NCBI RefSeq assembly: GCF_019112525.1 | Contig: NZ_CP077800.1 | Location: forward strand, 3,844,001-3,908,000 | Direction: 5' to 3' | From: Modestobacter sp. L9-4 | Lineage (GTDB): Bacteria; Actinomycetota; Actinomycetes; Mycobacteriales; Geodermatophilaceae | DNA length: 64,000 bases | In this document: positions 57,154 to 64,000 of the stretch, one piece after another | Layout: every line of letters starts with the position of its first letter | How positions within the stretch are numbered: the first letter of the stretch is position 1 | The notes under the pieces: generated by a model | The model's database searches: none | Seen by the model: the letters and a program-made list of their open reading frames with translations, nothing else | What the model was told of the DNA's origin: nothing | Made by a program: the position numbers and the translations under genes

Positions 57154-57798
57154 TCACTCGCCGCGCAGCTGCCGGCCGATCGACGGGTCGGCGGTCCAGG
57201 TCTCGTGGGTGATGCGGCGGAGCTCTCTCACCTCACCGATCGTCGACCACTCGCTGCCGCCGAGGCGGGCCAGCGGGCGCAGGTGCTCGATCCGCGGCCG
57301 GCCGTCGCGGACGGCTGTCGTGTGGACGGCGACGTGCCGCACCTGCCCGAGGACGACGGTGCTGTCGCCCAGCCGCAGCGTGGAGTGCAGCGTGCACTCC
57401 AGCGACACCGGTGACTGCGCCACCCGCATGGCCGCGACGGTCTCGCTGGGCTCCAGCCGGACGCCGGTGTGCTCGGCCTCGCTCTGGTCCGGCGGGAAGT
57501 CGGTGCCGGTGGCGTTGACCTGTTCGAACATCGACTCCGGGGCCAGGTTGACCGTGAAGTCACCGGTCGCCTCGACGTTGGTCAGGGAGTCCTTGCGGCC
57601 CACCGAGGTGAACTGCACGATCGGCGGCTCGACGCAGGCCACCGTGTAGTACGAGTGCGGCGCGAGGTTGTGCACGCCCTCGGCCGAGCGGGTCACCACC
57701 CAGGCGATCGGGCGGGGCACGACCACCGCGTTGAGCAACCGGTAGAAGGCGTCACGGTCCATGTCCGCGGGGCTGAACGACGTACGGGGCTCGGTCAC
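57154..57798 (-). CDS. Flavin reductase family (FMN-binding split-barrel) protein
   Basis: A 214-residue protein of the flavoprotein/flavin reductase group. It has the N-terminal DAFYRLLNAVVVPRPIAWVVTR and APHSYYTVACVEPPIVQFTSVG. Later segments are GDFTVNLAPESMFEQVNATG and the barrel-closing RLGDSTVVLGQVRHVAVH. It should bind FMN; the substrate or partner oxygenase is unknown. The GTG at 57798 has GAGGATGGGG upstream. It diverges from the DUF6924 gene. Confidence 0.88.
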   Translation of the reverse strand: MTEPRTSFSPADMDRDAFYRLLNAVVVPRPIAWVVTRSAEGVHNLAPHSYYTVACVEPPIVQFTSVGRKDSLTNVEATGDFTVNLAPESMFEQVNATGTDFPPDQSEAEHTGVRLEPSETVAAMRVAQSPVSLECTLHSTLRLGDSTVVLGQVRHVAVHTTAVRDGRPRIEHLRPLARLGGSEWSTIGEVRELRRITHETWTADPSIGRQLRGE

Positions 57799-57863
57799 CG
57801 CCCCATCCTCGTCCGCGGCCACCGGCGGGCCCGGTCGGGCGGGGCGGGTCGGGTCACGGCGCC

Positions 57864-57869
57864 TACGGT
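57864..57869 (+). promoter_or_regulatory. -10 element of the DUF6924 gene (leaderless type)
   Basis: TACGGT ends six bases before the GTG at 57876, with no ribosome site between. Confidence 0.4.
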
Positions 57870-57875
57870 GTCGCG

Positions 57876-58298
57876 GTGCAGACACTGCGATCGGCGTCCG
57901 GGACCACCTTGCTCGTCCGTACGGACTTCTCCGACGAGGCGGCGTGGACCGCGCTGCGCACCGCGGTGACGACGCACAGCCGCGAGGGCTCCCCGTCCGG
58001 GCTCGAGGTCGTCGACGACCCCGCCTTCGACGGCGCGGAGGTGGCGGACCTGCTCGCTGCCGGGCCGGCGCAGGACCGCGTGGCCGTCCTCTTCGTGGCG
58101 GACGCGACGACGCTGCAGCACCCGGAGCTGCCCGTGCTGGCGGTGCGCGGCAGCGGCGCCCCGGAGGAGTCCTTCCGGGTGCCGTCGGCCCAGGTGCTGG
58201 AGGTGGCCGACGACCTGTCGCTGGCCGGCATGGGCTGGGCGGAGTTCACCGACCGGGTCGGGGACGACGGGGTGTTCCGCGGGTTCTCCGGCTACTGA
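57876..58298 (+). CDS. DUF6924-like small protein, unknown function
   Basis: A 140-residue soluble protein. TLLVRTDFSDEAAWTALRTAV lies near the N-terminus, VAVLFVADATTLQHPELPVLAV is central, and ESFRVPSAQVLEVADDLSLAGMGWAEF lies towards the end. This alternating pattern is what I recall of DUF6924 proteins of actinobacteria. No catalytic motif is visible. It overlaps the convergent glycosyltransferase gene by 7 bases at its end. Confidence 0.72.
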   Translation: MQTLRSASGTTLLVRTDFSDEAAWTALRTAVTTHSREGSPSGLEVVDDPAFDGAEVADLLAAGPAQDRVAVLFVADATTLQHPELPVLAVRGSGAPEESFRVPSAQVLEVADDLSLAGMGWAEFTDRVGDDGVFRGFSGY

Positions 58299-59410
58299 CC
58301 GGCCCCGGGTACCAGCGTGCGGCCCCGCCACCGCAGCTCACCGCGCCGGTGCGCGCGCAGCGAGCGGGCCACCAGCACGTCCAGCAGCGCCACCGACACC
58401 GGGTGGGCCAGCGCGTCGGGCCAGACCCTGCTCCCGGTGCCGGCCGCGACGACGGCCCGGTTGACCACGCCGGCCGCGTACCCGGCCAGCCCGGCCCGCG
58501 ACCCGGTCAGCGCCGCGAGCGGCGGGACGAGCCAGACCGCGCCCAGCGCCGCCGCAGCCGCGGCCGAGGCGGTGGGCCGGCCGCCGAGGGCCGACCACAA
58601 CGACTTCGTGTAGCCCTCGCGCAAGGCCGGCCAGCCGTCGTACATCCGGCACGTGGCCAGCGTCGACCCGTCGACCACCACCCCGCGCCCGCCGGCGGCC
58701 TTGACCGCCCGGAGCAGGGCGATGTCCTCGATCACCTCGCCGCGCACCGCCGCGTGGCCCCCGGCCCGCTCGTACGCCGCCCGCCGCACCACGAGGAACT
58801 GCCCGTTGGCGGCCGCGAGCGAGGGCCGCGGCGAGCGCTCGGCCAGCCGCAGCGGCAGCAGCGTGGCCCACAGCCACTGCTGCAGCGGCTGCACCAGCCG
58901 CTCGGCCGCCGAGCCGGTGAGCTGCCTCGGCCAAGGGGAGACCAGGTCCAGGCCGGCGTCGTCGAGCACGGCCACGGCGGCGGCCACGGCGTCGGGCATC
59001 AGCCGCACGTCGGCGTCGAGGAAGACCAGCAGGTCGGCGTCGCCGGCCGCGGCGGCGCCCTGGGCACAGGCGTTCGGCTTGCCCAGCCACCCCGGCGCCG
59101 GTGGCCGGGCGGTGAGCAGCCGCACCCGCGGGTCGGCCGGGACCCGCTCCGGCGTGCCGTCGGTCGAGCCGTCGTCGACGACCACCACCTGCAGGTGCGG
59201 GACGCCGCGCTGGTCGAGCACCGCGTCCAGACAGCCGGCGATCTGGTCGGCCTCGTCGCGGGCCGGAACCACCACGGTGACCGGCCGGTCGACCGCCGGG
59301 GGCGCGGCCGGCGGGCGGCGCAGCAGCGCGGTGTTGACCGCGGCGTGCACCGCGGCGAGCACCGACAGACCGGCGCAGCCCTGCACGACCCGGTGGGCGG
59401 CGCGCCTCAC
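58292..59410 (-). CDS. GT2 glycosyltransferase, CruG-like (carotenoid glycosylation candidate)
   Basis: A 372-residue family-2 glycosyltransferase. One N-terminal hydrophobic helix precedes the GT-A domain with VTVVVPARDEADQIAGCLDAV, VVVDDGSTDGTPE, and FLDADVRLMPDA (the DxD). The acceptor region is GEVIEDIALLRAVKAAGG. Two or three C-terminal hydrophobic helices hold LGAVWLVPPLAALTG. The GTG at 59410 overlaps the CruF-like stop (GTGA). CruF and the glycosyltransferase CruG act in succession on carotenoid psi-ends in other bacteria. The pairing here suggests a role in carotenoid glycosylation, which is inference. Confidence 0.82.
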   Translation of the reverse strand: MRRAAHRVVQGCAGLSVLAAVHAAVNTALLRRPPAAPPAVDRPVTVVVPARDEADQIAGCLDAVLDQRGVPHLQVVVVDDGSTDGTPERVPADPRVRLLTARPPAPGWLGKPNACAQGAAAAGDADLLVFLDADVRLMPDAVAAAVAVLDDAGLDLVSPWPRQLTGSAAERLVQPLQQWLWATLLPLRLAERSPRPSLAAANGQFLVVRRAAYERAGGHAAVRGEVIEDIALLRAVKAAGGRGVVVDGSTLATCRMYDGWPALREGYTKSLWSALGGRPTASAAAAAALGAVWLVPPLAALTGSRAGLAGYAAGVVNRAVVAAGTGSRVWPDALAHPVSVALLDVLVARSLRAHRRGELRWRGRTLVPGAGQ

Positions 59411-60231
59411 GTCCGGCGGGCCGGCTCGTGCCGCGCGAGGGTCTGCCGGACGAGGGTCTGCCGGACGAGGGCGAGGACCACCGGCAGCGCCAGGACGAGG
59501 CCCCAGACGGCCGAGCCGGGCAGGTCGAGCCACACGGCGTGGGCCAGCGCGCCGCCGAGCACCATCCAGGCCAGGGTGAGCAGCGGAGCGGTGTCGCCGG
59601 TCCGCGGCGGTGTCGCGGTGCGTGCCACGAGCAGGTCGAGCAGCGTCATCAGCACCAGGCCGGCGAGCAGCCAGCCACCCAGGTTCGTCAGCGGCACCGT
59701 GTCGATGCCGGGCAGCCCCGGTGCCGGGTGCGCCCAGCGCCAGAAGCCGGCCTGCACCAGCTGCGGGTCGAGCACGACGTCCCAGGCGGCGAAGACGTAG
59801 GCGGCCACCAGCACCCGCCACGGACGCGACCGCGGGGCCAGCCGCCGGGCGAGCACCCAGCTCGGCCAGGCCATCATCAGCCAGGCCAGCGGCACCAGGA
59901 ACGGGACGCCGAACAGCGTCGGGCCCAGCACGTCGCTGTAGGTGTAGCTGCCGTAGGGGAAGCCGGTGGACAGGCCCAGCGCCTCGAACCCGACGGCGAC
60001 CACGGCGACGAGCACCAGGACCCCGAGGCCGGTGCGCGCGCCGCGGCCCACCCACGCGTGGCTGATCGCCGCCGCCGAGCCCAGCAGCACGATCACCCAG
60101 CTGATGGCGGTGCGGGCCGAGCCGCCGGACAGCGGGTAGGCGATCGCGGTCGCCAGCAGCGCCACGGTGAGCGCCAGGGGCAGCCAGCCCGGGGTCGCCC
60201 GGGTGCGCCCCGGGACGGCGGTGGCGGTCAC
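59407..60231 (-). CDS. CruF-like carotenoid 1',2'-hydratase family membrane protein
   Basis: A 274-residue membrane protein with seven or eight helices, of the DUF422/carotenoid biosynthesis family. Typical segments are EALGLSTGFPYGSYTYSDVLGP, VPFLVPLAWLMMAWPSWVLARRL, FAAWDVVLDPQLVQAGFWRW and VPLTNLGGWLLAGLVLM. CruF adds water to the psi-end of gamma-carotene or lycopene. The C-terminus repeats LVRQT twice, from a 15-bp DNA duplication (59440-59469). The start overlaps the FAD oxidoreductase stop, and the end overlaps the glycosyltransferase start. Confidence 0.85.
   Translation of the reverse strand: MTATAVPGRTRATPGWLPLALTVALLATAIAYPLSGGSARTAISWVIVLLGSAAAISHAWVGRGARTGLGVLVLVAVVAVGFEALGLSTGFPYGSYTYSDVLGPTLFGVPFLVPLAWLMMAWPSWVLARRLAPRSRPWRVLVAAYVFAAWDVVLDPQLVQAGFWRWAHPAPGLPGIDTVPLTNLGGWLLAGLVLMTLLDLLVARTATPPRTGDTAPLLTLAWMVLGGALAHAVWLDLPGSAVWGLVLALPVVLALVRQTLVRQTLARHEPARRT
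59440..59469 (-). repeat. Two 15-bp tandem repeats in the CruF-like gene
   Basis: GGTCTGCCGGACGAG is duplicated head to tail and encodes the repeated LVRQT in the C-terminal tail. Confidence 0.75.
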
Positions 60232-61931
60232 CGAGCCGCCCTGGCCGCCAGCCGGCTCCCGACCCCCGCCCGGAGTCCGGCGCGCAGCCGCGCCGCGGGG
60301 CGGCGGTCGGCCAGCACGATCCGCGCGGCGGTGCGCCCGGAGTTGCCCGACACCCCGCCGCCGGGGTGGGTGGAGGCGCCGGTCAGGTAGAGCCCGGCCA
60401 GGCCCGGCACCCGGTGACCGGACAGCGCCGGGGTGGGGCGGAAGCCGAACATGCTGGCCAGGCTCATCTCCACGTGCATGACGTTGCCACGCAGCAGCGA
60501 CAGTTCCTGCTCCAGCTTCAGCGGGGTCTGCACGTACAGCTGCTGCACCGAGTCGGAGAAGCCGGGGGCGTAGCGGTCGACCGCGGCGAGCAGCTGCTGG
60601 GCGGCGGTCTCGGCCAGGTCGTCCCAGTTGCCGCCGTCGGCGAGGGCGTAGGGGTACCACTGCCCCCAGATGGTGACAACGTGCTGGCCGTCGGGGGCCA
60701 GCGTCGGGTCGCTCGCGGAGAACGACATCGCCAGCGGCACCGGCTCGCGGGGGAGCTCCCCGGCCAGGTAGTCGCCGTGCGCCCGGGCCAGCTGGGCGCG
60801 GTCGGTGCACAGCAGCTGCAGCCCCTGCAGGGCCTCGTCGCCGACCCCGGGGTAGTCGGGCAGGGCGTTCGTCTGGCAGCGCAGCACCAGGCCGAACCCG
60901 TTGCCCAGCGGCGGGTCGGCGTCGGCCAGCGCCGGCGGGGCGTCGTCACCGGCGAGGGCCCTGGTGGCCAGCACGTGGCAGGCGGCCACGACCACCGGGG
61001 CGGTGACCCGCCGGCCGGACACCGTCTGCACGCCGGTCACCCGCCGGGCGCCGTCCGGGCCCTCGACCAGCAGCCGGGCCGCGCCGTCGCCGAGGGTGAC
61101 CCGGCCGCCGTCGGCGGCCAGCCGGGCGGCCAGCGCCTGGGTGAGCCCGCCGGATCCGCCCACCGGGTGGCCGGGCGGGACGTCGTGCAGCAGCGCCACC
61201 CAGCCGACCATCGCGGCGGTGCCGGGCTCGGACATCGGCGGGCCGGACTGGGCGCCGAACCAGGCCAGGGCGGCCTTGAGCCGCTCGCTGGTGAACCAGC
61301 GGTCGAGCAGGGCGTCGCCGGAGCCGATGAAGTCGGTCGCGATCTCCCCGCCCGGGGTGCGCGGCTGGCCGCGGCGGGGTGCACCCACCGGCCACAGGTG
61401 GCGCACCAGCTGCACCGCGCCCGGCCGGTCGCCGAAGGCCTTGACGACGGCGGCGCTGCGCGGGCCCCACACCTGCACGAACCGGCGGTAGGCGGCGGCG
61501 TCGGCGTCACCGCAGGCCGCGGCGATGGAGGCGCAGGTGGCGTCGAGGTCGACGGAGAACACCAGCGGCTGCCCGTCGGGGCCGGGGTCGCCGGGCACCG
61601 GGGCGGGGGCGAAGGCCCACGGGTCGCAGTCGATGTAGCGCAGCCCGAACCGCTCGAGGTCCAGCTCCTCGACCACGCCGCTGTGCCGGATGATCACGTG
61701 TGCGCTGGAGCCCCGGTCGACCCGGACGCCGGGCCACCGCTCCACCGTGGAGACCGCGCCGCCGAGGACGTCGTCGGACTCGACCACCTCCACGCGCAGG
61801 CCGGCCTTCGCCAGGTGGCAGGCGGCGACCATGCCGTTGTGGCCGGAGCCGATGACGACGGCGTCGACGGCGGTGTCGGCGGGAGGCGCGGGGACGGCGG
61901 TGTCCTGCGGCGAGCTGGGAACGGCGATCAG
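60228..61931 (-). CDS. FAD-dependent carotenoid oxidoreductase (CrtI/CrtO-like), probable CTG start
   Basis: A 567-residue amine-oxidase-fold flavoprotein. It has the dinucleotide motif AVVIGSGHNGMVAACHLAKAG near residue 25, EVVESDDVLGGAVST, and the C-terminal LTGASTHPGGGVSGNSGRTAA. It resembles phytoene-dehydrogenase relatives such as CrtO/CrtD-type enzymes and mammalian PYROXD2. A desaturase or ketolase role in the CruF pathway is inferred from context. No ATG, GTG or TTG precedes the FAD motif in frame. The only sensible start is CTG at 61931, overlapping the GNAT stop as CTGA. Confidence 0.85.
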   Translation of the reverse strand: MIAVPSSPQDTAVPAPPADTAVDAVVIGSGHNGMVAACHLAKAGLRVEVVESDDVLGGAVSTVERWPGVRVDRGSSAHVIIRHSGVVEELDLERFGLRYIDCDPWAFAPAPVPGDPGPDGQPLVFSVDLDATCASIAAACGDADAAAYRRFVQVWGPRSAAVVKAFGDRPGAVQLVRHLWPVGAPRRGQPRTPGGEIATDFIGSGDALLDRWFTSERLKAALAWFGAQSGPPMSEPGTAAMVGWVALLHDVPPGHPVGGSGGLTQALAARLAADGGRVTLGDGAARLLVEGPDGARRVTGVQTVSGRRVTAPVVVAACHVLATRALAGDDAPPALADADPPLGNGFGLVLRCQTNALPDYPGVGDEALQGLQLLCTDRAQLARAHGDYLAGELPREPVPLAMSFSASDPTLAPDGQHVVTIWGQWYPYALADGGNWDDLAETAAQQLLAAVDRYAPGFSDSVQQLYVQTPLKLEQELSLLRGNVMHVEMSLASMFGFRPTPALSGHRVPGLAGLYLTGASTHPGGGVSGNSGRTAARIVLADRRPAARLRAGLRAGVGSRLAARAAR

Positions 61932-62521
61932 TCCTCCGGAGCAGACGGGGCCAGCGGCAGCCGGGCACCCAGGATGGCGAACGGGCGGGAGTCGCCCGGG
62001 AAGTGGTAGCCCCGGGCCAGGTCGACGAAGCCGTCGGCGTGGTAGAGCCGGAAGGCCTTCGTGTCGGTGTCCGGGGTGCTCAGCAGGGCCACCGGTGCGG
62101 CGGTGCCGGCGACCAGCGCGTGCAGCAGCTGGCGGCCCAGCCCGCGGCTCTGGTGGTCGGGGTGCACGTGCAGCTCGCAGACCTCGAACGCGCCGGGCAG
62201 CCACTGCTTGGCCGTGCGCCGGTCCAGGGCGTTGCGCACCTGGTCGTGCCACCACTGTCCGGGGGCGACGAGGTAGCCGTAGCCGAAGCCGACCAGCTCC
62301 TCGCCCGCCGTGCCGTCCCCCCGGGGAGCCTCGACGAAGGCACCGACCGCGCGGAAGCCGTTCCGCTCGGTGTGCTGGACGGCGTAGCCGTAGCGGCCGG
62401 CGACGACGGAGTCGCCGTAGCCCATGGCCGCGCCGTAGATCGCCAGCGCCTCGTGCAGGTGCTCGCGCATCCAGGGCGTGGGCAGCTCGGCGACCCGGGT
62501 GGCCGGGGTCGTGCCGGTCAC
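61928..62521 (-). CDS. GNAT family N-acetyltransferase
   Basis: A 197-residue GNAT protein. The acetyl-CoA site lies in CELHVHPDHQSRGLGRQLLHALV (about 130-150), and the C-terminal strand LYHADGFVDLARGYHFPG is present. The N-terminal half has EALAIYGAAMGYGDSVVAGRYGY, which is family-atypical and may define substrate. It is co-translated with ybaK upstream and the FAD oxidoreductase downstream by 4-base overlaps. The substrate is unknown, and its presence in a carotenoid operon is unexplained. Confidence 0.85.
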   Translation of the reverse strand: MTGTTPATRVAELPTPWMREHLHEALAIYGAAMGYGDSVVAGRYGYAVQHTERNGFRAVGAFVEAPRGDGTAGEELVGFGYGYLVAPGQWWHDQVRNALDRRTAKQWLPGAFEVCELHVHPDHQSRGLGRQLLHALVAGTAAPVALLSTPDTDTKAFRLYHADGFVDLARGYHFPGDSRPFAILGARLPLAPSAPED

Positions 62522-63042
62522 CGGGCACCCGCCGTGGCGAGCTCGGCGGACGGGCCCGGGCCGACCTCGGCGGGGGTGCCCTCGGTCAGCTGCAGCAGCT
62601 CGGCGTAGCTGGTGGGGAAGACGGTGTGCGGGTGCCCGGCGGCGGCCCACACCTGCTCGTGCCGGGCCAGCTCGACGTCGACCAGGGTGCCGATCGGCTC
62701 GGGGTGCCCGATCGGGGCGACACCGCCGATGGCCTGCCCGGTGTGCTCCCGGACGAACTCCGGGGTGGCCCGGACGACGGCCGGGACGCCCAGCAGCTCG
62801 GCCACCTGCGGCTCGGACACCCGGTGCGCGCCGCTGGTCAGGACCAGCAGCGGCTGGCCGCCCACGTCGAACACGAGGCTGTTGGCGATGGCGCCGACCG
62901 GCACGCCGAGCCCGGCGGCGGCCTCGGCGGCCGTTCGGGCGCTGTCGGGCAGCACGCGCACCTCACCGGGGACGCCGGCGGCGCGCAGCAGCTGCACGAC
63001 CTCGGCGACCCGGGGGTGCTGCGGGATCTCCGCTGAGGTCAT
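62518..63042 (-). CDS. ybaK: YbaK/EbsC-type Cys-tRNA(Pro)/aminoacyl-tRNA deacylase
   Basis: A 174-residue editing-domain protein that removes mischarged amino acids from tRNA. Family features are DSARTAAEAAAGLGVPVGAIANSLVF near residue 33, the later VLTSGAHRVSEPQVAELLG, and QAIGGVAPIGHPEPIGTLVD. The conserved lysine usual in YbaK (A-x-K-x-L) is Asn here (AIANSLVF), as in some YeaK/ProX-like relatives. The ATG at 63042 begins the five-gene overlapping cluster that ends with the glycosyltransferase. Confidence 0.85.
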   Translation of the reverse strand: MTSAEIPQHPRVAEVVQLLRAAGVPGEVRVLPDSARTAAEAAAGLGVPVGAIANSLVFDVGGQPLLVLTSGAHRVSEPQVAELLGVPAVVRATPEFVREHTGQAIGGVAPIGHPEPIGTLVDVELARHEQVWAAAGHPHTVFPTSYAELLQLTEGTPAEVGPGPSAELATAGAR

Positions 63043-63191
63043 GCGCGCGATCCTGCCACCGGCCGGCGTCGCCCGCCGCACCCGGCACCGGCCGGCGGCA
63101 CCGCGCCCGGCGGCAGCGGGCGGTGGTGCGGCCGTCCCGGGCCGTCCACCCGCCGTCCCACGCCGCCGGTGACGTGCTCGGAGGGCCGGGG

Positions 63192-63737
63192 TCAGGGCAC
63201 AGCAGTGCCGGACAGGTGCTGCCACCGCCGGAGCTGCACCTCGGCGTCCCGGACGGTCGCCGTCTCCACCCCCGCCGGCGTGAAGCCCGAGCGACGCGCG
63301 ACCGCCTCGCTGGCCGTGTTGCCCAGGATCGTCTTGAGCACCACGCGGTCGTGGCCGACGTCGAGCGCCCAGCGGGTCAGCTGACGGGTCGCGGCCGTGG
63401 CGAGTCCGCGTCCCCGCCCCGCGGGGAGCAGGGCGTAGAAGACCTCGGGGTCGCGCTGACCGTTCATGGCGATGCCCGCGGTACCGGCGACGAGGCCGGT
63501 GGGGTCGCGCACGACGTAGCGGCCGCCGGTACCGGCCGCGGCTCCCCGGGTCCTGGTCTCGATGCGCGCGCGGGCGCCGGTCTCGTCCAGGTCGGGTGGG
63601 TACCTCGTCCAGCGCACCACGTCGGGCACGGCGGACAGCGCCACCTCCACCGGCCAGTCGCCCGGCGTCATCAGGCGCAGGTCGGCCCGGCCGTCGGTCA
63701 GCTCGGTGGGGAGTGCTCCCCGCAGCGTGTCGGCCAC
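63192..63737 (-). CDS. GNAT family N-acetyltransferase (RimJ/RimL type)
   Basis: A 181-residue GNAT of the ribosomal-protein acetyltransferase-like group. It shows ADLRLMTPGDWPVEVALSAV at the start, VAGTAGIAMNGQRDPEVFYALLP, and the acetyl-CoA loop GRGRGLATAATRQLTRWAL. The end VVLKTILGNTASEAVARRSGFTPAG has the typical Asn-x-x-S/A-x-x-V pattern. The GTG at 63737 gives full length. It is separate from the ybaK operon by 149 bases with no clear gene between. The substrate is unknown. Confidence 0.87.
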   Translation of the reverse strand: MADTLRGALPTELTDGRADLRLMTPGDWPVEVALSAVPDVVRWTRYPPDLDETGARARIETRTRGAAAGTGGRYVVRDPTGLVAGTAGIAMNGQRDPEVFYALLPAGRGRGLATAATRQLTRWALDVGHDRVVLKTILGNTASEAVARRSGFTPAGVETATVRDAEVQLRRWQHLSGTAVP

Positions 63738-63786
63738 GGCTCATCGTGCACCGGGTCACCGCTCGTCCCGAGTCGGAGGACCGGGC

Positions 63787-64000
63787 TCACGGTGTGCCGG
63801 CTCCGCGGTGGTCGAGGACGGGCACCGGGTCGGCGTCGGCGACCGGGGGAGTGGTGGTGTCGAGCGGGTGGGCGACCTCGTCGGCGCGCAGCCGGGCCGC
63901 CACGATCGCGGCCACGGCGAGCAGCGGGGGCACCAGGCCGGCCAGGGCGAAGGTGGCCGGGACCCCGATCACCCCGCTCACCGGACCGGCCAGCGCCATC
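63787..64000 (-). CDS. C-terminal end of an MFS-type transporter, cut by window edge
   Basis: Only the last 70 or so residues are inside the window. They form a membrane helix pair with PVSGVIGVPATFALAGLVPPLLAVAAIVAARL, then a polar tail of about 30 residues ending DHRGAGTP. This looks like the last helices of a major facilitator superfamily protein. With so little sequence the family is tentative and the substrate unknown. Confidence 0.55.
   Translation of the reverse strand, partial: MALAGPVSGVIGVPATFALAGLVPPLLAVAAIVAARLRADEVAHPLDTTTPPVADADPVPVLDHRGAGTP

Overview
The window is a stretch of very GC-rich actinobacterial chromosome, packed with genes on both strands. I see no rRNA, tRNA, insertion sequence, phage gene or CRISPR array. 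From memory of Mycobacterium tuberculosis H37Rv, the core genes fall in the order of the block around Rv2213-Rv2172c: pepB/pepA, gcvT, a DUF3043 gene, an A-type Fe-S carrier, asnB, ctaC-ctaF, ctaE-qcrCAB, trpD, a DnaQ/GIY-YIG nuclease, NlpC/P60, pimB, fadD15, the Rv2185c-Rv2182c-like genes, a 3'-5' exoribonuclease, class II aroG, a PknL-like kinase with its Rv2175c-like partner, a prenyl synthase and metF. Composition, abundant GTG starts, full carotenoid gene sets and chemoreceptor genes would suit a pigmented, possibly motile member of Geodermatophilaceae (Blastococcus, Geodermatophilus or Modestobacter type). That placement is inference.

Layout. 1-8.7 kb: a truncated leucyl aminopeptidase; gcvT; a DUF3618-DUF4235-YihY membrane operon behind a stress-sigma-like promoter; an Fe-S carrier; asnB with a coupled lipoprotein gene; small membrane proteins. 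9.0-16.6 kb: the bc1-aa3 respiratory branch (ctaC-ctaF and ctaE-qcrC-qcrA-qcrB), interrupted by trpD and a receiver-like gene on the other strand. 17.1-20 kb: a DnaQ-GIY-YIG nuclease, translationally coupled to a RAM-domain-only Lrp-like protein. It diverges from a small CxxC protein, and both sides carry a RecA-NDp (PafBC-type) DNA-damage promoter motif. 20.2-31.5 kb: envelope and lipid genes (NlpC/P60 peptidase, M48 protease, PimB-type mannosyltransferase, FadD15, SRPBCC protein, degenerate ArsA-like ATPase, ROK kinase, esterase, acyltransferase). 31.5-38.6 kb: a cation/proton antiporter, an exoribonuclease, a Cache chemoreceptor, and aroG coupled to a threonine aldolase. 38.8-43.1 kb: a secreted subtilase, a 15-bp minisatellite, a PASTA kinase and its probable DNA-binding partner. 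43.1-46.8 kb: crtE-crtI-crtB. 46.8-54.7 kb: metF, an RseB-like protein with an ABC exporter, a second chemoreceptor, an SDR enzyme and a lipase. 54.8-58.3 kb: a CDP-alcohol transferase relative, a PfkB kinase, an Imm-5-like protein, a flavin reductase and a DUF6924 gene. 58.3-63.0 kb: a second carotenoid locus of five overlapping genes (ybaK, GNAT, FAD oxidoreductase, CruF-like, glycosyltransferase). The window closes with another GNAT and a truncated MFS gene.

How the genes work together. crtE-crtI-crtB should make lycopene-type C40 carotenoid from prenyl diphosphates. The CruF-like/FAD oxidoreductase/glycosyltransferase set 14 kb away is well placed to hydrate, desaturate and glycosylate it. 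PimB, the acyltransferase and FadD15 serve lipid and envelope synthesis. The NlpC/P60 peptidase and PASTA kinase concern the cell wall. ctaC-F and qcrCAB form a respiratory supercomplex.

Expression style. Operon partners meet almost everywhere at 4-base GTGA/ATGA overlaps, and two junctions appear to use a CTG start (CTGA). At least 17 genes have a TANNNT -10 hexamer 6-9 bases before the start codon, which points to leaderless mRNAs. Most intergenic structure consists of long hairpins and a recurring palindromic repeat family at gene ends.
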